Shown: positions 1-11,989, counted from the first letter of the stretch. The stretch: DNA of 64,000 nucleotides from Erythrophleum ivorense (GCA_026724425.1 JAIUCV010000003.1:56933088-56997087); one strand, 5' to 3'. Program-made: numbers and translations. Notes: generated by a model not told the origin, from the letters alone.

Positions 1-119
1 GTTTCAGAAACGTACGGACGAAAATGAAACGTACGAGATACGTTTGTACCCGTACGGTACGCGTATCCGTACCGAATACGTATTCGGTACGGGTACGAGG
101 GCCATTTGGGCGTACCGAT
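1..119. repeat. CGTACG/GGTACG-rich segment at the window edge
   Basis: The first 119 bases are dense in GTACGG/CGTACC words on both strands (for example CCGTACGGTACG), quite unlike the AT-rich DNA that follows. Copy B of the large repeat aligns with copy A only from about base 120, so this segment is foreign to the repeat. GC-rich subterminal words of this kind are common at the ends of plant hAT-type elements. I infer the right end of an element lying mostly outside the window; neither terminus nor target duplication can be verified. Confidence 0.35.
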
Positions 120-3100
120 GCTTCAGAGTGCTCCATATGTCTTCAGCTGAGTCCACATATCGTGAAGCTTCCTCTGCCCTTTCACCTTCAGCTAGTGGTT
201 ACATAGTGACCTGACCGAACTCTCTCTCTCTTCCCTTCCCTCTTTTGTTTACATCTTCGTCTACCTTCTTCCTCTTTCAGTTGATCGAACCTTTTCAGCT
301 CATACAACATTTTGCTTCAGCTCCTTTCATTTGGTATCTCCTCTTCCCTCATCTCAGTCGCGCTAGAAGGAGTTTAGAAGCTCTATTTCAGCTCAGTTTT
401 GACCTTTTCTTTTCATCATCTTTCTGTTCCCGTTCGCCCCTTTCTGGCTCTGTTTCTTCGAGAATGTAGCGCCATTTTTGACCGCACAGCCGTTCTACAT
501 TTTGGCAAGGTAGCAGCATTTTTTTTTTATAAAATTTCCAGCCTTGACTTAGTATCACCATTTTTTTTATGCCTTCGAATTTTGGCTGCAACCCCACTCT
601 GTTTCTTCTTTTTCCTCGCTTTATTGCTGTCATTCCACAAGTATTGTTCTGAATAACTCATCATTTTTTATGCTCCATTGTTTGCAGCCACAAGACACTT
701 TAACCGTTGGCTAGAAGGAGCTCTCTAAGAGTCATGGTGACTTGGGCATCGATGAAGAAAAAACACCCCTTGATTTAGTAAATTTTTCTCTTACTATTTC
801 GTTGGGACCCCTTCGTTTGGCTGCATCTTTGGAGGAGTGAAAAGTTCTAATTTCCGGGAAGGGTAGGTAAGATACAACCCCAAGTTGGTGGGTTCTCCAC
901 TCATCGGGTATCAAGTGGAAACTCCTATGTTATGTTTCCTATTTGTTAAGTCTTATGGTTAGAAAAAAAAAAAGGGAGTAAACTAGGGGATATGGTGCTA
1001 TAGTGAACTGTTAAATTCGTCAGTGGAAAGTATTGAGGGCTAAATTGATTAATGAGCTAAGTGGAGCCTAACCGCAGGAGCAGAAAATAGTAGAAAAAGT
1101 TTCGGACCTTGTAACTTGGTGTAAATTTATGTAAATGTAATTTTAAGGTTGGGACTTATATGGAATTAATGGATTATTCAAGTGTGCCCACTGGATGTTG
1201 AAGGTTGATTTGAATTAATAATATTACTAATTGATTTGAATTAATAATATTACTAGTGGGGAAGTAAACCTTAAGTCACATGTTTTGCTATAGAATTAAC
1301 ATGATTAAGTAATCTAGTTAAGGCTAATACTAGCAAGAATTAAACCAAATAATGGTGTAACCAAATACAAGCAAGTACCAAAGTAAGGAACAAGCTAACT
1401 AAAATAAATTAAATATTAAGCTTAAACAATAATAGCACAGTAACCATCTATAGAACTTAACTAATCAAGTAAAACTTGATTGTCTAAGAGGGACTTTCCT
1501 AGGTAAGGACCTAATTAATTGAAGTAAGGAATTAACCAAAATTCAACAAGAGTAAACTAGTAGTTAAGCTAGGAGTCCGCAAAAGTAGAAAGATAACAAA
1601 ACTTTGGGAAAAACAATACATTAAAGTAGCTAATAAACTAGGCAATTGTAAGGAGTAATTAAGCTCTATTGGAAAAGAACTTAAGATAATCTAGACTAAG
1701 ATGATTAAGTGGAATAGGAAAGAAATTTAAATAAGATTTTTAGAAAATAAATGAATTGTTATGACTATGTTCTAGGATATTTTTTGAATTGTCTTGTAAG
1801 AAGAAGTTAACAGTGGTTCGATGTCTAAAGATGCTACTATCATTGAGCTAAGCGTTATGAGTAAATTATAAAACATAATACATCTTTTAAATTCTTCCTT
1901 TTTTTAATTCTATTAAATTTCTTGTTTGCTATCTACATATCCTTGGGACAAGATACTCTAGGTAGTTTCCTCCTATATGCTAGTATCACAAAATGCTAAA
2001 CCTTTTAGATTATGATAAGTTTATTTATATTGTTGATATGTACTTGAAAAGTGTATGAAACATCTACATACTCATTTGAATTAAAGAAAGGCTAAATTGG
2101 CACTTATGATATCTATTTGTGTTTATAAGACATGCTAATATCTTAATTATATGCAATGTACTGGTTTGGATATAATAACTTATGGTAATCTATTTGTCCT
2201 ATTTAATGTTGATGAATCAATATGAATTTTACAAACCATGTATTGATTTCTGTAATGATAATTATGGGAAATACTTGAAGGAGTTATGTATGCTTACTGT
2301 GGCTATGATATTTGGAAAATTTATGCAAATGAACTACATCTTTTGTATTATTATTATTTATTTTTTTAAAAGATAGGATTGTGCACTTAAGATATCTCCA
2401 TATGAATTTGTAGATGGGCACCTAAAAGATATTAAGTTGGATTGCTCTTTGAATACTTATGGGCAGTGTGCCTATTTTAGTAGTTAGAAATTAGAGTTCT
2501 GCATGGACTTCTAATAGAAGGTTTATATATAAAATTATTTTCTATAATAATATTAAATGATTTTCAATTAATAATTAATGAGTTTCCCATTTATTGTTTA
2601 ATAATTTGTTTAAAGGTAAGAATTTTGCTAACTTCCCTATACAAATTTTATAAATTAACTAACTAAATATAATGAACTTGCCAATAAACATGCTTTATGT
2701 ACTTTTATTTATTCTTATTATGGTAATACTAATTAATCTTTATGACAAGGTGATTATGAATTTCTTAATCTTAAACATTGAAATTTATTTTATTTGAGCT
2801 TATTACTCTCAAATTTTCTTATTTAATCCCTTATTATATAATATCCCAAAAAAACTATTTTTAATAGAAGAAACTCTATGCTCGCCTATTCCTTCAATTA
2901 TAATACTTTATCTTCTACTCATTGAGTATTGCGACTCATTTTGTTATTTATTTTTGTAGATAATGAAACTATGTCTAAATACTCCTCCAACTTAGCTCAA
3001 AAGTGTTGTTAGCGAAGAGCTAGCAATCAATTGTTTGGTACTAATGGTCTATTGTCATTTGTGTATGTATATGTTTGAATTCTAAAGTCACCTCTATATA

Positions 3101-3974
3101 CTATAGGTAGAATCCTTGCCCTATTGTTTATATGTTAACATTGATTGAGAGGTTAAGTGTGGAGCTCTCTTTGTTGTGTTTGTCTAGTTAGATTGGTTGT
3201 AGATAATCCCAGATATCTCAATTTCATAGGGAACTTTGCCAAATTTTATATACAAAGTAATTATGATTTTGACATGAATTATGATAAATTGCAAAACAAT
3301 GAACTTGATATGAATAAAGGAGACTTATGAAATTATGTTTCAATTTGAACAAGTCAATTACAATTTGATCATGTATCAAAATTTAATAAGGATTTGTGTG
3401 TTAGTTAGACTTACAGATGTGAGGTCTCCTTATATTTCATGTTGATCCTATCCTTAAATTTAAGACATGACAAAAATGTTTTAAAAAAAATGAGTTAAAG
3501 AGCTACTACTAGTGAAGATTTACTCGACAGCAACAAAGATACAACCAGAAGTGGTGGATGATAACCCAAGGATGAAAAAATGGGAATAGTGAGGGGATTG
3601 GTTGTGAAATGTCATGTAGATGGTGAGATCTATGTCAGACGACTACGATGGAAAGGCTTCTGTTGGCATCAGTTAGTCTTCCTCAGATGGTGGCTACTAG
3701 TTTAAGGCGTAGTGGTTAGGGCTCAACTTCACAAGTGCAAAAAAACTCAAAATTGATGTGTGGGGTCGAGGATGGGTTATATAATAAGATCATAATGGTA
3801 GTTAGACAATTATCATTAGGCCTATTAAATGATTGCCATTAGACCTAAAGCCTAACTATGATTTTGCTAAAACTGCAAGCAAGCTATAAGTCCTAATAAT
3901 AGTTATCAAAACTACTATTAGGTCATGTCATAGTAATGGTTTGCTTAACTACTATTAAGCAACCATCATTAAAC

Positions 3975-3988
3975 TTTCTTTAGTAGTG
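3975..3988. other. Possible CACTA-type terminus inside the large repeat
   Basis: The minus strand here reads CACTACTAAAGAAAG, like the canonical CACTA terminus. The preceding 200 bp on the plus strand contains recurring words (ATTAGGCCTATTAAATG, CCATTAGACC, CTACTATTAGG) resembling subterminal repeats. Copy B has a decayed equivalent near 40790-40805. I could not find the partner terminus, so this may be a relic or chance. Confidence 0.3.
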
Positions 3989-4454
3989 TTTAATTCTATA
4001 ACTTTTCCTTAAATTTCACTTTGTCCCAATTTAGTCCCTTCATCTTCAAAAACTATTTAAATGTTTGTTTCTCTATAATACCAAGGAGCCACACAAGATT
4101 TCTCTATCAAACATTTTAATTTGACAATGTTAGAGAGAAAGAGACATTTGAGTGGTTTTTATAAGTTAAAAGAGTAAATTAGAATATAATAAAATTTAAA
4201 AACATAAGTGAAACCTAAAGTAAAATTATGCGACCATATTACAACAAAATAAAATTAATGGACAAAAGTAAAACATAAGATAAAATTAAAGAATTAAATT
4301 AGAACAAATAAAATTATAAAGCAAAAAAAAGAATTGACATAAAGTTAAGGGCTTTTTGACAGCAATATGTAAAATAAAAAAACAAAAGACTCAAATGCTG
4401 CGCTGCAAAAACGTTTTCCTCATATGCTTATGAATTTTTTTTATTTTTTTTATT

Positions 4455-4543
4455 AATGAGTCGCGGCATCTGGGATGCCGCGACTCATTTTTTTTTAATT
4501 TTTTATTAATTGAGTCGCGGCATCTCAGATGCCGCGACTCAAT
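4455..4543. repeat. Two nested short palindromes in the left arm of the foldback element
   Basis: Near-perfect palindromes occupy 4455-4489 and 4509-4543. Each is built from GAGTCGCGGCATC, a 1-5 base centre, and GATGCCGCGACTC. They are GC-rich islands in an otherwise AT-only arm and would form cruciforms on their own, independently of the arm-to-arm pairing. Confidence 0.9.
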
Positions 4544-5672
4544 TTATAATTTTTTAATATTTTTTTAATTTATTTAAAAAATAAATTTAAATTTAATATA
4601 TTTATTATTAAATTTAAAATTATTTATAAAAGTATAAATTAAATTTTTTTAGTTTTAATTATAATTGAAATTATTTTAATTAATTTTAAAATATATAATT
4701 TATTATTATGATTATTTTTTTAACATTTTAAAATTTTTCATTTCAAATAAATTATTAGATTTATTATTTTTTAAAAAATTGAATTGAATTATTTTTATTT
4801 TTATTTATCATCTAATTTTTACATTTAAACTTTCTATATTTATTTCATTCAATTTTTTAATTTCTTCATTTAAATCAATTAGAGACTTTAAAATTTTTTT
4901 GCAAAATTTTGAATTTAAATTTTCTTTTTTTTTGTTGATATGGAATTGTGGATGAATTATACAAAAGAAAGATAGTAATAGCTCACTTTTGTTATTGAAG
5001 GCAAAAATGAAAGAAAAAAATTGAAAGTTTTAAATAATATCTATTATGTTTTTATAATTATTACTTAATAGTATCTATTTTTTCTTATTATTTTTTAAGA
5101 GTAAGAGTATGCAAATTATTTTTTATTTACAAAATTATCTCTTTTTTCAATTTGTATCCTTAACTTTTTTATATATTAAATGAGTCTTAATTGCATGTGT
5201 TGTTTGGGTAAAGAGGCAATGGTCGGTGCATTTTTAAACTAAGTGAGTCATTCTACTGTGAATCATTTAATTTTGTGCAAGTTTTAGTAAATTAAAATTT
5301 TAAATTCAAAATTTTGCAAAAAAATTTTAAAGTCTCTAATTGATTTAAATGAAGAAATTAAAAAATTGAATGAAATAAATATAGAAAATTTAAATGTAAA
5401 AATTAGATGATAAATAAAAATAAAAATAATTCAATTCAATTTTTTTAAAAATAATAAATCTAATAATTTATTTGAAATGAAAAAATTTAAAATGTTAAAA
5501 AAAATCATAATAATAAATTATATATTTTAAAATTAATTAAAATAATTTCAATTATAATTAAAACTAAAAAAATTTAATTTATACTTTTATAAATAATTTT
5601 AAATTTAATAATAAATATATTAAATTTAAATTTATTTTTTAAATAAATTAAAAAAAATATTAAAAAATTATA

Positions 5673-5763
5673 AATTGAGTCGCGGCATCTCAAATGCCGC
5701 GACTCAATTAATAAAAAAATTAAAAAAAAATGAGTCGCGGCATCTGAGATGCCGCGACTCATT
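5673..5763. repeat. Two nested short palindromes in the right arm of the foldback element
   Basis: Mirror counterparts of the left-arm pair lie at 5673-5709 and 5729-5763 with the same GAGTCGCGGCATC stem. The spacing and order are those expected of the inverted arm. The central bases differ slightly between the four copies (TGG, TCA, TCA, TGA) while the stems are conserved. Confidence 0.9.
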
Positions 5764-7689
5764 CATAAAAAAAATAAAAAAAAAAATTCTTAAGCATATG
5801 AGGGAAACGTTTTTGCGGCGCAGCGTTTGAGTCTTTTATTTTTTTATTTTACATATTGCTGTCAAAAAGCCTAAAGTTAAGGGATCAAAAATGTATTTTA
5901 ATCTTCATTCTTTTTATATATCTATTATATATTAATGTGTGGTTGAAATTCTATTGGTATCTTGGCACCAAAAATAAAATAATATTATTAAAAGATAAAC
6001 ATATATATTTTTTATGGAAGACCATGGATAGTTATATAGTAATCTTTAGTTTATAATTTTAATTATAAAAGCAATTAACAATTACTTAATAATTTAAAAC
6101 TTCACACTATTTTTTATTATTTTTGAAACATAGAAAATTTGTGTCCATGCAATACATGAGTATTGAAAATTATTTTATTAATATTTAAAAAGATAATTAC
6201 AACTTGAATTTTTATTTTCAAATAAAATTTATATTAAATATTTAAGTATTTGTTATTTTAGTTTTTTACCAAAAATAACTTGCCAACTCCTTAGTCTTCC
6301 ACATATCTATACTAATATATATAGTTTTGAAGCCATCTAGTTATTACTCTTTCATATATCCACATATTGAAGGCTTTTTATTCCCCTTTTTTGTAGCCAA
6401 AAAAAAAAGTATGTAAAAGTAGTAAAGTTAAATAATTTCTTACTATTTATTTTTATTATTTTCAAAATATAAAAATTTATTATAATTTAATTTTATATTC
6501 AAAACATGATTGAAAAATAAATAAAAAATACATGCCAAATCACTAGTATAATGTTTTAACTTGTGGTGCAATAAGTCAATAAAATTTATTAAAATAAATT
6601 TTATATTTAATAAAATTTACTAGCACCCTCGCTTTACTAAATTTTTATTAACTATTTGTGCCAATTGGCCATGCGGATACATTCATAACTTCTCTCGATG
6701 GTTTTAAAATTTATGCAATTATCTTTAAATTTAAAATAAATAATATTTTTTTCATAATACATATATCTTGAAACACAATTAAAGAGGTGAAAAGTCAATC
6801 TCCCCCACGACATCAAATCCTTGTATTAATTTGCCTTGTGTGCAGCCACATCCTGGTACCGAAGTGGGTCATCTGTTTCTAAGAAAGTATATATTGATCA
6901 TTTAAATTTAATTTAAATAGTTTAGATTTTAAGTTTTTATTTTTTACATTAATTTGTTTATTTTAAAACAAATAAAATATGTGATAAAAATAATCTTCTA
7001 ATTTCTATTAGACAAATTATCTATTTAATAGAAGTTGAAAGTCTATCTTTATTTTGTGTTTATACTTCTTTCAAAATAAAAAATAAATGATTGAGAATAA
7101 AAAAAATTAAAAAATTAAAATATAAACCATCTAAATTTATTTATTTAGAACTATAAAGGATCCATTGCGTCCCAATACCCTACATAGCTCCTAAGGTGAT
7201 AGGCACTATTTTATGACTCACTTCAATTTTTCAACGTATACTTCTTGCTTTGATTTTTTTTTTCTTAATAAGGACCTTCTTAAAAACTTAAATCTCTGAA
7301 TCCCTTGCAGATAAATGCATAATATGTAATTAAAAATAAATAAATTAAGAGATGTAGAGTTATATAAATCTTAAGGTTGAAAGTTGGAATCAGAAGCTTT
7401 CAATATTGGAAGATATTTATATTTTTTTCTCCAATCATGTGTAATATTGCAGATAATTCACTTGTTTAAAAGCTAGTCTGACCTAGTTTTTAAAGAGAGA
7501 AAAGTTATTTATTTTTTAAATGCCTATTTTGAGAAAATTAAATATTTGGAAAATTTTATATAAAAAAATAAATTGTCTTTTGAGAAGTAATAAAAATATT
7601 TTTTATTTTTTTTAAAAAAAAGCAGAGAATTAAAAATTCTTATTACAAGTAGAATCAAAAAATGGAAGAGCTCCCACTATTGTCACAGC

Positions 7690-9157
7690 TCACTTTCTAA
7701 GAGTTACTCGATCAAGGGTCAAATTTTTTGTACTACAATGAAAGAATTTTTGTCCTTAATCATTCTACCATCAAAAACCAATTTGTTCATGAATATCTAT
7801 GCACTCCCATAGCTGGATCTATAAGAATTCTTAAGACTTACCAAGGAACAGCTAAGGTGTTTTATTGGAGGAATTTGAAAGAAGAAGTGAAACAATAAGT
7901 ATCTTTCTCATCTGTCAACAAACTAAATATAAGACCACTAAGCCTAAAGAATTAAAGCAACTATTACCCATACCCCACAAGTCTTGGGTAGATATAATCA
8001 TGGATTTCATAGTTGGTTTATCCATATGGGTGCATAACTATATTAGTAGTAGTTGATAGACTAACCAAGGTGACTCATTTTAAGGCATTGAAGATAAGTC
8101 ATATAGCTAATTCAATGGCCAACTTATTCACAGACACAATAGTGAAGCATCATGATTACCCTCAAATAATAATTTCAAACCCCTTTTCGTAAGCCACTTT
8201 TGGAGGAGCTTGCTCAAACATAATGGTACCACATTACATTATAGCACTTCATACTATCCTCAGACAAATAGTCAATCTAAAGAACAAATGCCTAAAGCAA
8301 TACCTAAAGGCCTTGACTACACAACATTCGCAATATTGGTAAAATTTCATGACATAGGCAAAACTTTCCAATAATTCTTCATACTGCTCTTCCATTGGCA
8401 CAACTCCCCATCAAGCTCTTTATGGGGCCAATTCAAACACAATTCCTAGTTATTTCTCTAATAGCTCCAACATGGAAGCAATAGATACTTTGCTTAAAAC
8501 CAAAGAACAATTATAGGCATAACTTAAGTATAATCTCCAATAGGCCCAATTGCAAATGAAGAAGTTGACATATCATAATCGAGTAGAGAAAGAGTTTCAA
8601 GTAGGAGAATGGGCTTAGGTAAAGTTTCACAAGTATAAATAACAATCCTTAGCCAAAAGACTGAACTTTAAGTTGCCTCAATAGCATTATGTACCCTTTC
8701 AGATTGAAGAAAGGACGAGAATGGTACCTTATTGACTTAAATTACCTAAAAATAGTAAGGTACATCCCATTTTCCATGTATCATTACTTAAGGAATTGCA
8801 TGGTACATGCCAGACAAACAACCTGGATTTCCATTACCAACTGGTCAAATTGAACCCCATCCTTCAACAGTAGTTGATCATAAAATTATCACTGAAAATG
8901 GAGTCAAGCACTATCAGGTATTGATGGAGTGGGAAGGATGTAGTACAGAAGAAGCTATCTGGGAAGACTATCAAAGCCTACAAGACATGTATCCCTCTAT
9001 CAACCTTGAGGATGAGGTTGTTTTTGAACATGGAGATATTGATACGATAAGGCCTATAATGGTTAAGTCACCAAAGGACTACCCTGGAGGTGCTATAAAG
9101 GATGGAGAGCAAGAAATCATCACAGCAACAAAAAGGGAAAGAAAACCAGCCATGTAG
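7690..9157 (+). pseudogene. Ty3/gypsy chromovirus pol remnant: integrase and chromodomain
   Basis: This is the decayed 3' part of a retrotransposon polyprotein. Around 7729-7880 the frames encode a degenerate integrase zinc-binding region. From 7910 the conserved step between zinc finger and core is visible (CQQTK, then LPIPHKSW and MDFIVGL). Core fragments follow to about 8700 with several stops and frameshifts. The best-preserved part, 8807-9157, reads as a C-terminal chromodomain (VLMEWEGCSTEEAIWED) ending in a lysine/arginine-rich tail. Gag, protease and reverse transcriptase are absent, and the fragment starts abruptly at about 7655, where similarity between copies A and B of the large repeat also ends. 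It cannot make a functional protein. Confidence 0.85.
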
Positions 9158-9186
9158 GCACATGACTACCAATTGGGCGGGGAATT

Positions 9187-9520
9187 TGATACATGATCTC
9201 CTACAGTATTTTGTCAACACATGGCTAAAAGAATAAAGTTACTTATTGTGACTTAGTGGGTCATCATGCATTAGGCATGAATTTGTTTTGCCTTTCGTTT
9301 TCCTTTCATTGTGGTAGTCTAAGTGAGGAGGTAAAGAATTGTTTTAAGACCAATATTGTGGTTAAAAAGTCTTACTTCTTGAGTCGAAATAGAGGGGTGT
9401 TTCCATTGCTTTTCTTGAATATCGTTTTATCAAGATTATTCAACAATCTTTTTGTTCTTACTTTTTAGTTAACTAATTCTAAAATTTGAGTTGATTGAAT
9501 CGAATCATCGAACCTTTTCC
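9187..9520 (+). mobile_element. Probable 3' LTR fragment of the chromovirus remnant
   Basis: Directly after the chromodomain stop comes a purine-rich tract (GGGCGGGGAATT, about 9174-9186), then TGATACATGATC. This is the usual arrangement of polypurine tract followed by the TG of a 3' LTR. The body is T-rich non-coding sequence. The right end with CA and a target duplication could not be fixed, so the end coordinate is approximate. Confidence 0.5.
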
Positions 9521-10720
9521 CTCCCCAACTTTTTTTATATACTATTGTTGTTAAATGTAAACCAAAACATACTCTTAAAATTAATCAATCCAAATTATGA
9601 TGTAGTGTTTAGTATGAAAATATGAATATTATAAATTTAAAAGGAAAATAAGAATCAATATTATAAAAATGTTAAATATTATTTCTATAATATATTACGT
9701 TTTAATTACTTGCAATCTTAGTTGTTTTGGAAGGATAAACAACCTTGGAACCTGTTTTGAAAACTACTTTTGTGGCATCTTGGTCTCCTAGGGAGTCCAC
9801 TGTTTATCACAACCCGCGAAATTTGTGTATAATCTCTCAATGTACCATATATTATTGTATAGGAGCTCATCCAGCCCATATCCAACGTAATGTTGATGAT
9901 CAAATTAATCTATAAATATGTAGATTTTATATTATTAAACTTGAGAACTTTATTTATTTTTATGACTATCAACAGAGGAATAACTTTACTTAACTAGCTT
10001 GATCAATTGAAACGTGTCCAGTCAATCCAAGTTACTGACTATTTGTACCCCTTAATTTGTTTAACATTAACATAATAATAATAATAATAATATATTGTTG
10101 TTGTTGTCGTCGTTGTTGTCATTGTTGTAGTTGTTAATAATGATGATAATGTTATTAACAATAAAAGAAGTCTCATGTTTTCCGTACGGATAGACTATTT
10201 CCAGGTAAAGAAAGTAGACAACCCAATAAATGCCTACAATTGTGCTCCAACGGCATCTTCAATTTTTCTTATCAAATTACAAAGTAATGGGGTATATACA
10301 AATCTTCTTATATTAAATTACAAAGAAGAGTGAACAATGGAGATAGTAGCTGCAGGACTGAAATGCATAATCCCATCAATTTGATTTATGTTGATAATCC
10401 ACTAACGGCACCTTGCCTTTTAGTTGTAGGAACAACTAGTGCACGTCTGGTTTAACGTTTATTTTCTTTAAACGTGGTTTAGTCATAAGCAACAAAGAAT
10501 TGCTTTTGTATAAAAACGACTGCTGAACGTGATTTTCTCAATGTCTAACGCGGTGGAGCCAAACACACATTTATTTACTTTTTAAAATTTTCGTTCGTAC
10601 AAAACAACGAAGAATGGGGTATACACAAATTTTCATATGTACAAAACGACGAAGCATCTTCAAATATTCTTGTTAAGAGTACAAACCAACGTGGTTGAAG
10701 CATAAATTAATATAAAAAAC
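9521..10720. other. Intergenic AT-rich DNA with simple repeats
   Basis: No gene is recognised. A TAA-type microsatellite followed by a GTT/GTC-type one lies at about 10070-10140. Two similar stretches, near 10270-10330 and 10595-10690, share GGGGTAT-ACACAAAT and TACAAA-AC-AACGAAGA words and may be a degenerate duplication. The TIR gene's last exon begins at 10721 on the opposite strand. Confidence 0.5.
10439..10573. mobile_element. Possible small MITE
   Basis: The left part (GTGCACGTCTGGTTTAACG) and the reverse complement of the right part (TGTGTGTTTGGCTCCACCGC) are loosely similar. The interior (AACGCGGTGGAGCCAAAC) resembles widespread plant miniature elements. The inverted repeats are imperfect and no target duplication is clear, so this is tentative. 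Confidence 0.35.
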
Positions 10721-11773
10721 TTAATTATGCCAACCAGTTATGTGCTTCTGCTCTTCCTCAACCTTGAGCAGGTTCCAAATGACTGCGTCAGAAGCAGTCT
10801 GCACTACCTTTGCCCAGTTCCTGAAACTCATCAAAATCAAAGTTTAATATTAATTAGGTTAAATTCTTTGCTAATTTTTAAAATTTCATTCAATTTTAAT
10901 TTTCTTTTTTGTAGTTTCAAAGTTTATAATTGAACTTTTATATTTTCTTCTAAAAAATTTAATTTAATCATTGTCATTATAATTTTGTCCTGTTAAAGTC
11001 TACCAATACCAATATAATCAATTAAGCGCCTATCTGAATTTCACTCCATTATTTATTTGTATTATTCCTGTTAGCCTAAATCATATATATTCAAATGATC
11101 AAAAGGCTACATATAATTGACCACTGTTATTAAAATTTAACATTTATTGATAATTGAAACCATAATAAACATTTTGAAAATTATAGGTACAAAGCTACAA
11201 ACCTCTAAACTACAAAATTAAGTGAAACAGCGGGACTAACATAGTAGTTTAACCTTTTTAATTAGGTTGTTTTCAATTATCCACACAAAAAGGAGATAGA
11301 AATGAAGGCGGAGAAACATACCCATTTGATGAGTTGAAAGTTAGCCCCACAGTGTATTTTGCTTCCTCAAGTGCTAAATTGAACCTGTGAAACTCTTCAT
11401 CCGTACAACTCACATTGTCTTTAACCTGAAGTTGCGACGGCTTGACATCGTAAAAAATGGGAACAATTCTTTTCTTGGACTCAAAGAGAAGAGCAAGCTC
11501 ATAGAGACAGAAATAAGACTCACAATAATGAGGTGAGAAGACAGCAACACCAACCTTACTCCCCGCAATGGCTTTATCAATATGATCGAACAACCTGTCT
11601 CCTGGTCTCATGTCGATGTTGTCCACAAAGGGTTTGACTCCGAGCTTCATGAGACGGTCGTAAAGCAAGTGGACAATAGTTCTTTTGGTGTCGATCCCAC
11701 GGTGGTTTATGAAGACATCGTATACTGCTGGCTCAGCAATTCTGCGGCACAATCTGGCTAGAAAACCCTGCAT
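10721..11773 (-). CDS. TIR-domain-only protein (probable TIR NADase), two exons
   Basis: Exon 1 is 11322-11773 and exon 2 is 10721-10820. The 500-bp intron has GT...AG ends (minus-strand GTATGT...TTTCAG), and the joined frame is open for 183 aa. A TIR domain fills residues 18-170: the beta-A strand VYDVFINHRGIDTK, the RPGDRLFDHIDKAI helix region, and VGVAVFSPHYCESYFCLYEL. In that last motif Glu92 is at the position of the catalytic glutamate of TIR NADases. Exon 2 supplies a C-terminal helix (NWAKVVQTASDAVIWNLL) and a charged tail. There is no NB-ARC or LRR, and none is encoded downstream. The architecture and the INHRGIDTKRT wording match the conserved plant TIR-only clade that includes Brachypodium BdTIR. 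That clade consumes NAD+ and makes cyclic ADP-ribose-type immune signals. Activity here is inferred, not shown. Confidence 0.87.
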
Positions 11774-11855
11774 TACGATACACTAATTAAAAGGTTAGGT
11801 TTTGTTTCTTGTTTTTCTAACTTTGTCTCTAATGCGAAATACAAGAAGAATGTAC

Positions 11856-11864
11856 GTATATATA
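11856..11864 (-). promoter_or_regulatory. TATA box of the TIR-only gene
   Basis: The minus strand reads TATATATAC here, about 85 bp upstream of the ATG at 11773. That would place transcription start near 11825-11830 and leave a 5' UTR of about 50 nt. The short frame upstream (11773-11967) overlaps this box and is not considered coding. Confidence 0.55.
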
Positions 11865-11962
11865 CAAATTTGGAATCTGGATCTTCTCCCGTGAAGACTC
11901 CGTGCAGGGCATCTTCCGTACCTGAACCGCAGCCGTTGATGTCATCCAACGGACACAACTGA

Positions 11963-11970
11963 GCCACGTC
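11963..11970. promoter_or_regulatory. ACGT-core (ABRE/G-box-like) site upstream of the TIR-only gene
   Basis: GCCACGTC on the plus strand is GACGTGGC on the minus strand, an ACGTGGC-type bZIP site about 190 bp upstream of the start codon. Such a site can occur by chance, but its GC-rich setting in an AT-rich promoter makes it worth listing. Confidence 0.35.
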
Positions 11971-11989
11971 GCTGGGAAGGCCAAAAATT

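Larger units (their letters stand above)
4350..5871. mobile_element. Foldback (MULE-like) non-autonomous element with long inverted-repeat arms
   Basis: The ends are perfect inverted repeats starting GGCTTTTTGACAGCAATATG, and the complementarity runs on for roughly 580 bp on each side (about 4350-4930 against 5290-5871). Nearly the whole 1522-bp element can therefore fold into one hairpin. It is flanked by an exact 10-bp direct repeat, TAAAGTTAAG, at 4340-4349 and 5872-5881. Copy B carries a single TAAAGTTAAG at 41187-41196, which is the empty site. A 9-11 bp target duplication is typical of Mutator-like elements, so a MULE-derived foldback is the best class. There is no coding capacity; the ORFs inside are artefacts of the AT-rich arms. 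The loop region (about 4930-5290) shows nothing recognisable. Confidence 0.88.
120..7650 (+). repeat. Large dispersed/segmental repeat, copy A (about 6 kb without its insertion)
   Basis: This non-coding block matches copy B in order and orientation along its whole length, by eye at roughly 85-90% identity. Clear matching stretches are 130-960 with 26584-27420, 960-1930 with 27420-28400, 1950-4340 with 38750-41190, 5880-7200 with 41197-45335, and 7217-7650 with 50626-51070. The match stops at about 7650, where a chromovirus fragment begins. No long ORF is present; the short ORFs are AT- or T-rich chance frames. The stretch 3770-3988 has subterminal-like repeats and ends TAGTAGTG, which reads CACTACTAAAG in reverse complement, so an old CACTA-type terminus may be part of the repeat. 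The identity of the parent element is not recognisable. Confidence 0.8.

Noticed and set aside
11773..11967. 64-aa frame upstream of the TIR-only gene as an extra N-terminal exon
   Set aside because: It overlaps the TATA box, and the TIR frame already begins at a normal position with an ATG before the beta-A strand.
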